Assembly (NCBI RefSeq): GCF_034522235.1
Contig: NZ_JAXHLN010000003.1
Coordinates: 744,001-808,000, forward strand
Reading direction: 5' to 3'
Length of the DNA stretch: 64,000 bases
Source of the DNA: Thiohalophilus sp.
GTDB lineage: Bacteria; Pseudomonadota; Gammaproteobacteria; UBA6429; Thiohalophilaceae
The first letter of the stretch is position 1. Each line of letters opens with the position of its first letter. A program made the position numbers and the translations under genes. Of the stretch, positions 37,062-46,341 are shown in pieces. The notes under the pieces were generated by a model. It saw only the letters and a program-made list of their open reading frames with translations. It did not search any database and had not been told where the DNA came from.

Positions 37062-37792
37062 GGGTCTTCACCTATTGTAGTGGGTTCCCATTTCGTATTT
37101 TTCGGGCATTAGCGATAGGCCACCAAAATGAAACAGGATGGCGGTTTTAAATCGCGCCCGATTTCGAAAGCCGCGCGCCTTGTCTTTGAGCATTTTGATT
37201 TTGCTGTTAATACTCTCCGCCCGGGCATTGGTGCCCTTTAATGTCGCATCGCCCTGTTTCATGCGTTGCCGGTGCTCTTGTTTGCGCACCGCGTCGACGG
37301 CCTGGTTGAGATGCCGGTTGACGTGGAATTTATCGAAGGCGATTTTGTCTTCGGCGTCGGGGATATGTTCGAGGGTGGCACGGATATAAGCTGGCCACAT
37401 GTCCATCGAAATGCTCTGAATTTGCGCCTTTTGGGCGTCGCTCAGCGGGCCATAGAAGTCATTGAGGCTCGCGCCACGGCGGTCATCGGCCACGTGCAGG
37501 ACATTGGACACGCGGAACATCGGCCTCAACCTGCGTTTTGAACTGGCAGGTATCCAGGTGACGCTAACGACGCCGGCGCTTGTCGTAGCGCGGTGTTGAC
37601 CTGCTACAGGCCGGGCAATGCAATGGTGTATCCGCGTCGAGCTCAACATGAACCTCGACCGTCTTGTCCGGTTCAATGAATTTGATGCCGCTAACAAACC
37701 AGGGCGAGGAGATCCCCAGGATCTTTTCATATAACGTCGTTTCATCCATCATCGATTTAACCTGGCAAACCCACTACAATTGGGGAAGAGCC
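37062..37792 (-). mobile_element. Internally deleted ISL3-family insertion sequence
   Basis: Terminal inverted repeats of 25 bp (37062-37086 and 37768-37792) agree at 22 positions, sharing ATTGTAGTGGGTT. The element is about 730 bp, roughly half a typical ISL3 element. I see no convincing target-site duplication next to the ends. The transposase inside is broken, so it cannot move alone. Confidence 0.85.
37068..37752 (-). pseudogene. ISL3 transposase remnant
   Basis: The N-terminus (37752-37564) reads ETTLYEKILGISSPWFVSGI and a CPAC zinc-finger half, then stops after a run of arginines. The downstream part, in another frame, has the C-terminal catalytic region: RRGASLNDFYGPLSDAQKAQ, SISMDMWPAYIRAT, FDKFHVNRHLNQAVDAVRKQEH and FKTAILFHFGGL. 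The helix-turn-helix and the first catalytic Asp region are missing and the frame shifts, so the gene is dead. Confidence 0.85.
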
Positions 37793-38039
37793 ATAATATT
37801 TAACTTTTATTGAGCATCGCGTACGGTGATTCTTGATATTGATATGTGTAATTTTCAAAATCTGCTACATCGAAATTTATTTCTCTAAAGAGTAGTTGTG
37901 AGTCTGATTCTATTTTTCTTAGTACAATGAGGTGTATCCTAAAGTCAAAAGTACGACATACCAGTTTAACCCGGTGGCAGGTTGGGTGAGCAGTCTTGAA
38001 GAATAGGGTAGGCCCCCGGCATGCGCGGATCAAGGGAGA
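37793..38039. other. Intergenic region, no gene recognised
   Basis: About 250 bp, AT-rich next to the IS end. A 77-codon minus-strand frame here has no recognisable features. Confidence 0.4.
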
Positions 38040-39278
38040 CTAGGTGCAGCGCTTTTTAATGACTTGTTCAACTCGCTGAAGCGCTGGGTATTCACCGAAA
38101 GCCATCTCGAATTCCTGACGAACCGGTTCAATTTGTTCGCACAGAGCCGATTGCAATTCCTCGACGAGGGAGAGTAAAAATTTGGGCCGGACATCGCAGT
38201 CTTTCGCAAAGGCCTGCCAGTGCGCCTCAGCGATGCGGCTCGGTAAGCGTTCTTTCGCGACGAAGAAACCAAGGCGGGTATCGACCCGCTCAATGGCCCG
38301 AGTGCATACCAGGTCGTAGAACGGTGCCAGGCGGGTTTGTCCCGCATTGTCATAGAGCAGTGAAAGATTTTTCGCATGGCCATCGGAATTGCCGGCCAGG
38401 ACATTGAAAATCTGCCAGCGCAGCAGGTTCAGCGTATCCACAGCCGGTTCGGTTGAAACCTTGCGCAGGAGACTCAAGCACTGAGCAAAAGTTGGGCCCT
38501 GGCCATCCTGATACTTGTGCGCCGCGCTGTAGCCCAAAGCCTGACAGAAATCCTCCTGGTGATAGCGGTGTACCTTGTCGTCCGTCCCGAAATAGCGGTC
38601 ATAACGGGTAATCAGGGCATAATGGGTGTTGAGGGCATGCTGCAGGGAAAGCTCTACGACAGGTAGGCCGACAGCATGGGCTAACCAGCTCGTGAAGACT
38701 TCATACGCCGGAAGGTGGCGGTAGTCGGTGATTTCGAATTTGAAAATGTGACTGGAGGGGGCGTTTTCCTGGGGTAGGTAAAACTGGTCATCGCGCAATA
38801 GTACCGGACACTTGTCCTGGGCGCCGGCCAGCGAGAGTCGGGGACGATCCTCTTCTGATTCCCCCGCGTAGATTTGTCCACGGCGCAGAATGAGCTTCTC
38901 CAGTTGAGCCTCATCGAGCCGACGATAATGATAATCCGAAGTGGGATCCTGGTCATCCGCCAGGATTGACAAGGCGCCGGCACACTCACCACCGATCGCG
39001 CGTAACAAATCAAAATCGCTATCTGCGATCTTCAGATCCCGAACAATATGTGCCCGGACATTGCCCTCCGGTAGGAGGTTGGCAAAAAAATGATGAGCTT
39101 TGCCCGATTCGGGGGTATGCGGTTCTTCCCTCAAGTGCAGTGACTGAGAGACGGGAAACCCACCACGGCCAATCCAGTCTGTCGCGTAGCGAAATCCCAG
39201 GTAGCCAAACTGATTCCGCCAGAGGTACCCGACCAGGTCTTGGTTGTGCCAGACATGCAATGCATCGGGATCAATCAT
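38040..39278 (-). CDS. hipA: HipA-type serine/threonine kinase toxin
   Basis: A 412-residue HipA-family kinase; E. coli HipA phosphorylates glutamyl-tRNA synthetase and halts translation. Seen: N-terminal subdomain with LPEGNVRA, ATP-loop region SLAGAQDKCPVLL near 150, catalytic loop NSDGHAKNLSLLY near 296 and the metal-binding DFG-like PFYDLVCT near 318. Its start overlaps the hipB-like gene by 8 bases. Residues needed for kinase activity look intact. Confidence 0.92.
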   Translation of the reverse strand: MIDPDALHVWHNQDLVGYLWRNQFGYLGFRYATDWIGRGGFPVSQSLHLREEPHTPESGKAHHFFANLLPEGNVRAHIVRDLKIADSDFDLLRAIGGECAGALSILADDQDPTSDYHYRRLDEAQLEKLILRRGQIYAGESEEDRPRLSLAGAQDKCPVLLRDDQFYLPQENAPSSHIFKFEITDYRHLPAYEVFTSWLAHAVGLPVVELSLQHALNTHYALITRYDRYFGTDDKVHRYHQEDFCQALGYSAAHKYQDGQGPTFAQCLSLLRKVSTEPAVDTLNLLRWQIFNVLAGNSDGHAKNLSLLYDNAGQTRLAPFYDLVCTRAIERVDTRLGFFVAKERLPSRIAEAHWQAFAKDCDVRPKFLLSLVEELQSALCEQIEPVRQEFEMAFGEYPALQRVEQVIKKRCT

Positions 39279-39552
39279 CTGCCGGATCTCCGACGGTACC
39301 GGGGTCGGCTTGCCCGGATCCGCGGGGACGAATAATGACTTCCAGGCCCAGGGTCTGCAGCGCCTTTAAGACCTTTCCCAGCTCAGCCGTCTCCTTACCA
39401 CGCTCGAATTCAGATAAGAAACGGGGATTGATGTTTCCAAGGCCAGAGACAGTATTAATCGTGACACCCTGAGCTTTGCGGTGTGCCCGGGCCACGGCAC
39501 CAATCTCGCAAGCCGTGTGTACGACGCCATAATGTACTGATTTTTTGCTCAT
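39271..39552 (-). CDS. hipB: HipB-type XRE antitoxin
   Basis: A 93-residue helix-turn-helix protein (GAVARAHRKAQGVTINTVSG, NINPRFLSEFERGKETAELG, then KVLKALQTLGLEV) typical of HipB, including the LxALxxLGLxV dimerisation strand. It has a Gly/Asp-rich tail. It should bind HipA and the TTCCCG-type operators upstream. Confidence 0.9.
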   Translation of the reverse strand: MSKKSVHYGVVHTACEIGAVARAHRKAQGVTINTVSGLGNINPRFLSEFERGKETAELGKVLKALQTLGLEVIIRPRGSGQADPGTVGDPADD

Positions 39553-39565
39553 CTCTCTATCCTTA

Positions 39566-39677
39566 TTCCCGTACGGGAAATATATGAGGTTATATGGCGT
39601 AATGCAAGCTTATTGTACAGTACGGGAATATTCTGGCTGGAGCAGGGTATTATCTGTAGATTCTTCCCATGCGGGAC
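39566..39677. promoter_or_regulatory. Three hipBA operator-like sites
   Basis: A perfect 14-bp palindrome TTCCCGTACGGGAA lies at 39566-39579, a half/degenerate site GTACGGGAA at 39620-39628 and an imperfect palindrome TTCCCATGCGGGA at 39664-39676. Centres are about 49 bp apart. HipB dimers bind several spaced inverted repeats in E. coli, so these are probable autoregulatory operators. Confidence 0.65.
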
Positions 39678-39750
39678 ATTTTCCTGCATGAATACGCCAC
39701 TGGGCTGCGGCCTCATACAGCGCGATTCAATGCCCGTGATTACGTCTGTC

Positions 39751-39785
39751 TGAACTCAGCACTCAGAACTAAGTACTAAGAACTC
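39751..39785. repeat. Heptamer array upstream of the GGDEF-EAL gene
   Basis: Five units in 7-base register: TGAACTC, AGCACTC, AGAACTA, AGTACTA, AGAACTC. Reverse complement of the same family as 31091-31139. The remaining DNA from 39680 to 40091 holds no recognisable gene. Confidence 0.82.
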
Positions 39786-40091
39786 CATTTTCGGTGAAAA
39801 ATTAATCACCCCCTGTCCGTTAGTATTTGTCGGGCTTGTGTCGGCGTGATGGATGCGGTAACAATAACCTTGTGAGAGGATAAGTTATTTGATCCGGTTT
39901 ATTTGAATACTTCTAAAACAGTGGCTGCCCGATTTTTGAGCAGATCATCAGGTACCACAGGGAACCTTTTGAGCTTTTCTGTCGTGTAATAAATATAAGT
40001 ATCTAAGACGCTGCAATCGGGGTTGCGCGCTTGGCATATTAATTATTCATTTTTGCCTGGTTTTTTGTGGGCATCATTAAAAGGTGGGGTC

Positions 40092-41729
40092 ATGGTACTG
40101 AAGTACATAACGATCTCCCTGATGGTTGTCGGCCTGGGGTTATTGCTCACCTCGTTACAACCCGTCAGAAAGATCTGCCAGGAAAAAGAGTGTACCGACC
40201 TCACCTGGAACTTCATCTTTGCGCTGGTGATGTTATTTATTGCCGGCTATATTGCCCAGCTGGTGATGCTGAGCCGGCTGTCAGTCCCGGGGCTGGCTGA
40301 AATGCTGGTCACCGCAGTGTTTTTTGGCGGCAGCCTGTTTGTGCTGTTGATTACCCGAAGCAGTCTTTCCAGTATCGAGTATATTCGCCGTATCTCCGCA
40401 CTTGAGCTGCATTATGCCTACCATGATCAATTGACCGGCCTGCCGAACCGCAATTTTCTGTATGAGAAAGTGGACGGCCTGATCAAGGAAAATGATCGTC
40501 AGCATTTTGAGTTCGCTGTGTTGATGATGGACCTGAATCAATTCAAGGAAATAAACGACTCCATGGGGCATCAGGCCGGCGATAAACTGATCCAGTATGT
40601 TGCCACCCGTATCAAGAAAATACTGCGAGTAACCGATACCTTTGTGCGCCTCGGTGGTGATGAATTTGCCGTGCTGTTACCGGGTGCGGATGAAAAAACC
40701 GCCAATACGGTGGCCCTGAGCATCGTACAGTTCATGCGTGAACCGTTTGAGGTGGATCGGCGGCAGATACCCATCGGCCTGAGTATCGGGGTGGCTCGCT
40801 ACCCGGATGACGGCGCCTCGGCCGATATTCTGATCCAGCATGCCGATGTTGCCATGTACCAGGCCAAGGAAAGCGGAACGGGATATGCTTTTTATGATGC
40901 CAGCGCGGATCAATACACCAGCGAACGTTTGAATATGCTGTGTAACCTGCGTGATGCAATGGATAATCACGAGATTACACTGCATTATCAGCCAATCGTC
41001 GATCTGGGACGCAAAAATGTCTGGGGCGTCGAGGCGCTGGCCCGCTGGCAGCATGCCGAGCTGGGCATGGTCATGCCCGGTGAATTCATTCCTCTGGCGG
41101 TGCAATCGAATCTGATGCGTCCATTGTCACAGTATATACTCCAGGCGGCGATTCAGCAGATGGCGCAGTGGCGGGATGATGATATCGAACTGCGTATGAG
41201 TGTGAATCTGTCGATGCATGACATTCAGGATGCCTTGTTGCCGGAAAAGCTGCGCAGCCTGATTGAGCGCTATCGGATCAATCCGGCCAGACTGTTTCTG
41301 GAAATTACCGAAAGCAGCGTGATGACCGATTCGCGCAGTGTCCGGATGGTGATTGAGCAGTTACATGAAATGGGGGTGAGTCTGGCGATCGACGATTTCG
41401 GGACCGGTTATTCCTCTTTGGCCTATCTCAAACAGATTCCGGCGGATGAAATCAAGATCGATAAATCCTTCGTTCGTGACATGACCCGTGATGACAATGA
41501 TGCGGTGATTGTCCGGACCACGATCGATCTGGCGCATAACATGGGGCGCCAGGTGATTGCCGAGGGGGTCGAGGATCGCGATGCCTATGACTTGCTGGAG
41601 ATTCTGCGTTGCGATCTGGCGCAGGGCTATTATATCTGCAAACCCCTCCCGGAGGCCGAATTGCGGCACTGGCTGAAGAGGGGAGGCACGGGCGAAGCCG
41701 TTCCCTGGCTATCCCCTAGTCCTGCCTGA
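40092..41729 (+). CDS. Membrane GGDEF-EAL c-di-GMP protein
   Basis: A 545-residue protein; ATG 40092 is preceded by AAAGGTGGGG. Two or three N-terminal membrane helices (about 5-25, 40-60, 75-95) lead to a GGDEF domain (about 115-275) with intact GGDEF in RLGGDEFAVLLPG and an EAL domain (about 290-540) with EALARWQ, LEITES, DDFGTGYSSLAYLKQIPADE and EGVED. Both catalytic sets appear intact, so synthesis, breakdown or a regulated switch between them is possible. Confidence 0.95.
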   Translation: MVLKYITISLMVVGLGLLLTSLQPVRKICQEKECTDLTWNFIFALVMLFIAGYIAQLVMLSRLSVPGLAEMLVTAVFFGGSLFVLLITRSSLSSIEYIRRISALELHYAYHDQLTGLPNRNFLYEKVDGLIKENDRQHFEFAVLMMDLNQFKEINDSMGHQAGDKLIQYVATRIKKILRVTDTFVRLGGDEFAVLLPGADEKTANTVALSIVQFMREPFEVDRRQIPIGLSIGVARYPDDGASADILIQHADVAMYQAKESGTGYAFYDASADQYTSERLNMLCNLRDAMDNHEITLHYQPIVDLGRKNVWGVEALARWQHAELGMVMPGEFIPLAVQSNLMRPLSQYILQAAIQQMAQWRDDDIELRMSVNLSMHDIQDALLPEKLRSLIERYRINPARLFLEITESSVMTDSRSVRMVIEQLHEMGVSLAIDDFGTGYSSLAYLKQIPADEIKIDKSFVRDMTRDDNDAVIVRTTIDLAHNMGRQVIAEGVEDRDAYDLLEILRCDLAQGYYICKPLPEAELRHWLKRGGTGEAVPWLSPSPA

Positions 41730-41746
41730 GGGTCCGTTACCCGGGA

Positions 41747-41944
41747 TCAGTTGTAGAGGCGCTGATCCAGGGTGTTGATATCCCGAATATAGAGCGTCAG
41801 AGCGGCTTCGGCGTCATCCCGACTGTCAAACGGTCCCTGATCCCGGCCTTCCCGGCAGGAGAAATACCAGTTTGAATCGATATTGAAAAACCGCCCGCTG
41901 CGAAACGGAACGGCGCCCTGCTCGCCGCGACGATGAGAGTGCAT
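41747..41944 (-). CDS. Small conserved protein (DUF6316-like)
   Basis: From ATG 41944 (preceded by GGAGACAAGGT) a 65-residue protein with RSGRFFNIDSNWYFSCREGR followed by GPFDSRDDAEAALTLYI. This aromatic, Gly-Pro-Phe containing pattern matches a short family of unknown function seen next to signalling genes in gammaproteobacteria; the family number is from memory. No signal peptide. Confidence 0.65.
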   Translation of the reverse strand: MHSHRRGEQGAVPFRSGRFFNIDSNWYFSCREGRDQGPFDSRDDAEAALTLYIRDINTLDQRLYN

Positions 41945-41992
41945 ACCTTGTCTCCAGTTCATTGAGTTGACAATCTATAATTTATAGTTGTC

Positions 41993-42376
41993 GATTGCAT
42001 GTTCGTCAAATCCGGCGTTCGGGTCAACCGACGATCAGAACCCGTGCTGCATCCAGCACCGGCTGCGTCTGGCCGATCCGATCCAGCCGGCCGATACGCT
42101 GCTCGAGCAGATCGGGATGGCCCGGCAGATCAAACATCAGCAGGTGATGGGCAAACTGAAAATTGCGACCCTCGCTGCCGATCTCCGAGCAGACCAGCAG
42201 CCGGGCACCCTGTTCCGGATCGGTAAAATAGGCGGCGGCCCGATCGCGTTCGATAATGGACAGATATTCATGAAACACCGCACTGCGCAGACCGATCCGC
42301 TCGCGCAGGTACTTGTCCAGCACCTGCGCGCTATCGGCATGGGCACAGATAAGCAGAAACTTCTCGGTGGATTACC
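41993..42376 (-). pseudogene. Fragment of RapA/HepA helicase
   Basis: The minus-strand frame [20 protein letters not shown], then [39 protein letters not shown] and [20 protein letters not shown] matches the helicase C-terminal domain of the RNA polymerase recycling ATPase RapA. Only about 110 of some 950 residues remain; a TAA precedes the frame at about 42385 and unrelated codons follow GRLDRIGQ. It is a gene relic next to the GGCT-like gene. Confidence 0.85.
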
Positions 42377-42421
42377 TTAAAATTGAGGTGTTATCCGCAA
42401 AGTGGTTGAAAAGGTTATTTT

Positions 42422-42823
42422 ATGTCCGCGCATCTGTTTACTTACGGAACCCTCGAACTGCCGGAGGTCTTTGCGGCAATTACCGGCCGGAAAATCACAG
42501 GGTTAGCGGCGAAGTTACCCGGCTATGCCCGTTACCGCCTGCAGGGCGAAGTCTATCCCGGTATTGTCGCGATGCCGGGGGAATCACTTCAGGGGACGTT
42601 ATACCCCGATCTGGATGCAGCGGCGCATAAAAAAATCGATCACTATGAGGACACCTGCTACGAAAAGCGCGAGGTCACGGTCCAGCTTGACGACGGTCGG
42701 GAACTGGCAGCACTGGCTTACGTGATTCCGGATGAGAAAAGCCGCCTGCTCTCCTCCCAGCGCTGGGATCGGCAGAAGTTTATCGAACAACACCTGGAAA
42801 ACTTCCTGCGTTATATTCGTTAG
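42422..42823 (+). CDS. Gamma-glutamylcyclotransferase-like protein
   Basis: A 133-residue GGCT/AIG2-fold protein: LFTYGTLELPEVF at the N-terminus gives the YGTL substrate loop, and DHYEDTCYEKREVTVQLDDG contains the conserved acidic residue expected for catalysis. Family members act on gamma-glutamyl amines or glutathione-like compounds; the substrate here is not known. Single gene with a rapA fragment upstream. Confidence 0.85.
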   Translation: MSAHLFTYGTLELPEVFAAITGRKITGLAAKLPGYARYRLQGEVYPGIVAMPGESLQGTLYPDLDAAAHKKIDHYEDTCYEKREVTVQLDDGRELAALAYVIPDEKSRLLSSQRWDRQKFIEQHLENFLRYIR

Positions 42824-42842
42824 GCTGGATTTTTATAAGAGC

Positions 42843-42912
42843 TTCACCACGAAGGCACGAAGGCACGAAGAAAAAATTGATATACTTCGAGACTTCGTGT
42901 CTTCGTGGTAAA
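42843..42912. repeat. ACGAAGGC palindromic repeat
   Basis: Left arm CACCACGAAGGCACGAAGGC with an 8-base period and right arm CTTCGTGTCTTCGTGGT form an inverted repeat. A related palindrome with CACCAAGACGCCAAGGCACC arms is at 47910-48045. Confidence 0.8.
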
Positions 42913-43372
42913 AACTGCCAACTCTCTACACAATCCCTGTGGGAGCGGGCTTCGACCGCGACGGTGCCAGATTCGGCAGTCGCGCCCGTGGGGCGCTCCT
43001 ACAGACTCACTATTCAGCCGTAGGTCACATTGGCGAAGCCTATGTGACGAATCCCGGTCTACGCTGCCGGGTTTAAATTCAACATTCAAAATTCATCATT
43101 TAAAATTTCTCTGCCAACTGCCAACTGCCAACTGCCAACTGCCAACTGCCAACTGCCAACTGCCAACTCTCGACACAATCCCTGTGGGAGCGGGCTTTGA
43201 CCGCGACGGTGCCAGATTCGGCAGTCGCGCCCGTGGGGCGCTCCTACAGACTCACTATTCAGCCGTAGGTCACATTGGCGAAGCCTATGTGACGAATCCC
43301 GGTCTACGCTGCCGGGTTTAAATTCAACATTCAAAATTCATCATTTAAAATTTCTCTTCCAACTGCCAACTC
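42911..43372. repeat. 245-bp tandem duplication with REP pair and CTGCCAA array
   Basis: Two copies, about 42911-43127 and 43156-43372, offset by 245 bp and nearly identical. Each carries two inverted REP-like sequences (TGTGGGAGCGGGCTT and GGGGCGCTCCTACAG) and an AT-rich tail. Between them eight perfect CTGCCAA heptamers run from 43111 to 43166. No gene in the 550-bp gap. Confidence 0.92.
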
Positions 43373-43377
43373 CGATT

Positions 43378-45219
43378 TTATGCCTGTTTTCCGTATAGCC
43401 GTTGATACAGCCCGCCGGCTTCGATCAACTCGTCGTGCGAACCGTGTTCGATGATATGCCCGTCCTCGAACACATAGACCCGATCGGCCTGGCGTACCGC
43501 GCTGAGCCGGTGGGCGATGATCAGGGTGGTGCGATCCCGCAACGTGTCATGCAGGGCCCGATGAACCCGGGCTTCGGTTTCGGTATCAAGCGCTGAGGTA
43601 GCTTCATCCAGGATAACGATTTTGGGATCGGCCAGGATCATGCGGGCAATGGCGAGGCGTTGTTGCTGACCGCCGGAGAGGCGCACGCCCTGGCGGCCGA
43701 TCAGGGTGTCCAGTTGCCGTGGCAGTTGTGCCACCGTCTCGGCAAGCTGGGCGATGCCCAGTGCCTGCCATAATTGTTCATCATTCAGTGACTCACCCAG
43801 GGTCAGGTTATGGCGCACCGTGTCGTTGAACATGGCCGGATGTTGCAGCACCGTCACCACATTCTCGCGCACCACATCGAGGCCGATGCGGGTTATGGGC
43901 ACGCCATCGAAATAGAGCATGCCGCTGTCAAAGGGATAAATGCCCAGTACCACCTGCACCAGGGTCGACTTGCCGCCGCCACTGGCACCGACCAGGGCAA
44001 CCTTTTCGCCGGGTTTGATATCCAGCGATACATGACGCAGGACCGGTTCGTTATCGCCATAGGCGAAGTTGATATCGTCCAGGCGGATCCCGGTGGTGGC
44101 TTTATCACGAAACGGGTTCTCGTGATGGGGATAGCGCGGCTCCAGGCGCAGATCGAGCAGGCTGTTGACGCGGGTCAGTGCCGCCTTGGCAGCATAGAAC
44201 GCGTATTGGAGATTCAACAGCTCCTGTACCGGTGTCATCATGAACCACAGATAACCGAATACCGCCATCATCTGACCGATGCTGAGATCCGAGAACACGA
44301 CCATTAACATGCCGGTGGCGCGGAAGGTATCAAAGCCGAGTAAAAAGACGCCGAACGAGAGCCGGCTGGCGGCGTCCGATTTCCAGGAGTAATTGGCCGA
44401 ATGGTTTTTGACCCCCCGTGCCGCGTCGATCACGCGGCCGAGATAATGGCGCTCGCGGTTGCTGGCACGGAGCTGGCGAATCGCATCCAGGGTTTCCACC
44501 AGCGATTCCTGAAATACCTCGAAGGCCTTGTTCTCGTGTTTTTTCAGGTTTTTGACTTTCTTGCCCAGGGTCACGGTGAAGTAAATGACCAGCGGGTTGA
44601 GAAACAGAATAAACAGGGCCAGTTGCCAGTGCAGCCATAACAGCACCACGGTCACGCCGATCAGGGAGAGTCCTGCGATCAGGGTTTTGCTGACCGACTG
44701 GCCGATAAATTCGTCGATGGCATTGAGATCGGTGACAAAGTGCGAGGAGACCGTGCCGCTGCCGAGTGTTTCATACTCGGCCATGGAGATACGCTGCAGG
44801 CGTTGCAACAAAACCCGGCGCATGCGATAGACCACATCCTTGGCGACCAGAGTGAACTGCCGTGTCTGCCAGACGGTCAACATGATCGAGCCGAGGCGCA
44901 GCATCACTGTTACCAGCAGAATAAACAGAATATAGAGCACCGGTCCGTGCCAGCCTGGCGGGAACCATTGCTGCATGGCGCCGACCAGGGGGCCGGGTTG
45001 TTCCAGCAGCACTTCATCCACCAGCAGGGGCATCATCAGCGGGATGGGTACACTGGCCATGACCGCAAGAACGGCGATAATGTTGGCCTTGATCAGTTCC
45101 CGCTTGTGGCGCAACACCTCAGTGAACAGATAGGGCCAGCCGTAGCCCCGTGGCGGCGTTGATGAGATCGGCTCATCAGCGGGGATCGGGCTGGCATCTG
45201 TTTCGACGGAGGGGGGCAT
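43378..45219 (-). CDS. ABC exporter, fused membrane and ATPase half-transporter
   Basis: A 613-residue type IV (MsbA-like) half-transporter acting as a dimer in the inner membrane. Six membrane helices occupy about 45-340; the nucleotide domain has Walker A GASGGGKST near 412, signature LSGGQQQR near 516, Walker B IVILDEAT near 537 and the switch His in IAHRLS near 569. The N-terminus has a 25-residue Pro/Ser-rich extension. No dedicated partner nearby; lipid, peptide or drug export cannot be told apart. Confidence 0.92.
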   Translation of the reverse strand: MPPSVETDASPIPADEPISSTPPRGYGWPYLFTEVLRHKRELIKANIIAVLAVMASVPIPLMMPLLVDEVLLEQPGPLVGAMQQWFPPGWHGPVLYILFILLVTVMLRLGSIMLTVWQTRQFTLVAKDVVYRMRRVLLQRLQRISMAEYETLGSGTVSSHFVTDLNAIDEFIGQSVSKTLIAGLSLIGVTVVLLWLHWQLALFILFLNPLVIYFTVTLGKKVKNLKKHENKAFEVFQESLVETLDAIRQLRASNRERHYLGRVIDAARGVKNHSANYSWKSDAASRLSFGVFLLGFDTFRATGMLMVVFSDLSIGQMMAVFGYLWFMMTPVQELLNLQYAFYAAKAALTRVNSLLDLRLEPRYPHHENPFRDKATTGIRLDDINFAYGDNEPVLRHVSLDIKPGEKVALVGASGGGKSTLVQVVLGIYPFDSGMLYFDGVPITRIGLDVVRENVVTVLQHPAMFNDTVRHNLTLGESLNDEQLWQALGIAQLAETVAQLPRQLDTLIGRQGVRLSGGQQQRLAIARMILADPKIVILDEATSALDTETEARVHRALHDTLRDRTTLIIAHRLSAVRQADRVYVFEDGHIIEHGSHDELIEAGGLYQRLYGKQA

Positions 45220-45240
45220 GGCGTGAACAGTTCCCGCCGT

Positions 45241-45792
45241 TTACTGGGGCGAGAGCTGGTTCAGTTCATCGAGAATATTCAGCACCAGCTGTTCCCCGCT
45301 GGGGCCCATCCCCTTGCAGAGTACCTTCGGATCGCGTTCGCCCTGTAACAGGTGGTTGATAATACCGCCCAGCTGGCGCATGTCACCGGGCACCTGGATC
45401 ATGTATTCGGCCATGTTACCCAGTGCCTGCAGGGCTTCCTGGTCACCGTGGCTGGCCGCGTGGATCATGTGCGCCAGCCCGGGGGCGGCGACCGTGGCAT
45501 CGGCCTGGACCGAGGCATCGGGCAGGGTTTCGGGGTTTTGCAGCCCCTGCAGGATCGCCTCGATGATCACCCGATCTTCCTCATCCAGGTTCAGCAGCAG
45601 CGCTTCGTCACGCTGCCCCTGCAGAATCGTCTCGATGCGCCCGACCAGATCGTGCCAGCCCTGTTCCCGGGCCATTTGCAGCATCGGCTCCAGCCGCTCG
45701 CGTTCTTCGGCATTGATACAGGCCTTGACCGTCTGCTGGATGAGCGGTGCGTGGGTTTGTCGAATCTGCTGATCGCGTTCTGATATACTCAT
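45241..45792 (-). CDS. Conserved hypothetical helical protein
   Basis: From ATG 45792 (AGAGGTAGTATCA upstream) a 183-residue soluble, helix-rich protein I do not recognise. Segments LEPMLQMAREQGWHDLVGRI, LDEEDRVIIEAILQGLQNP and LGGIINHLLQGERDPKVLCK suggest repeated helical hairpins. It lies 21 bases upstream of the ABC exporter on the same strand, so both may be in one transcript. Confidence 0.75.
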   Translation of the reverse strand: MSISERDQQIRQTHAPLIQQTVKACINAEERERLEPMLQMAREQGWHDLVGRIETILQGQRDEALLLNLDEEDRVIIEAILQGLQNPETLPDASVQADATVAAPGLAHMIHAASHGDQEALQALGNMAEYMIQVPGDMRQLGGIINHLLQGERDPKVLCKGMGPSGEQLVLNILDELNQLSPQ

Positions 45793-45891
45793 TGATACTA
45801 CCTCTGACAACAACAGGGTGTATTGTTTCCAATATCGGGGTCGGAATCAAATCGCCGCGCGGCAGGGCGACGATCAGCAAAGGGGAGAAGC

Positions 45892-46311
45892 ATGGCGAGG
45901 AAGGAAATTACCTGGGTCGGTGTGGGCTGGCGCTTTCTGGCGGCACTGGTACTGGTGATGAGCACCTATAATCCGGAAGGCTATTCCTTTGTCCACTGGG
46001 CGGGCAATACCGCGCAGGGGCCGCTGGCGTTGAAGATTTTTGTCGGTATCGGGCTGATAATCGGCTGGACGATCTTTATCCGCGCCACACTCGGGTCGCT
46101 GGGCGGTTTCGGAATGCTGCTGGTGGTGGCGCTGTTTGCTGCCCTGTTGTGGTTGCTGAGGGAATGGGGCGTGATCCCCCGCGGCTCGTTCGAGACGGTC
46201 GCCTATATGGTCCTGTTTGTCATCAGCGCCTTGCTGGCGATCGGGATGACCTGGTCGCACATCCGCCGGCGCCTGAGCGGCCAGTTCGATATTGACGACG
46301 TGGAGGATTAA
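45892..46311 (+). CDS. DUF6524-like small membrane protein
   Basis: From ATG 45892 (AGGGGAGAAGC upstream) a 139-residue protein with four membrane helices (about 10-28, 42-64, 72-90, 100-120). The motif STYNPEGYSFVHW in the first loop is characteristic of a family seen in proteobacteria with unknown function. C-terminus is acidic and cytosolic. Next gene starts 30 bases later. Confidence 0.75.
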   Translation: MARKEITWVGVGWRFLAALVLVMSTYNPEGYSFVHWAGNTAQGPLALKIFVGIGLIIGWTIFIRATLGSLGGFGMLLVVALFAALLWLLREWGVIPRGSFETVAYMVLFVISALLAIGMTWSHIRRRLSGQFDIDDVED

Positions 46312-46341
46312 CGGCGTTGTGCGCTAACCGTTAACAACAAC

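Noticed and set aside
37800-38033. 77-codon minus-strand frame between the IS and hipA
   Set aside because: No start signal or recognisable motif; composition like intergenic DNA.
39790-40091. c-di-GMP riboswitch upstream of the GGDEF-EAL gene
   Set aside because: I could not find the conserved GEMM core or a matching fold.
41988-42380. 130-codon plus-strand frame
   Set aside because: Antisense to the clear RapA fragment.
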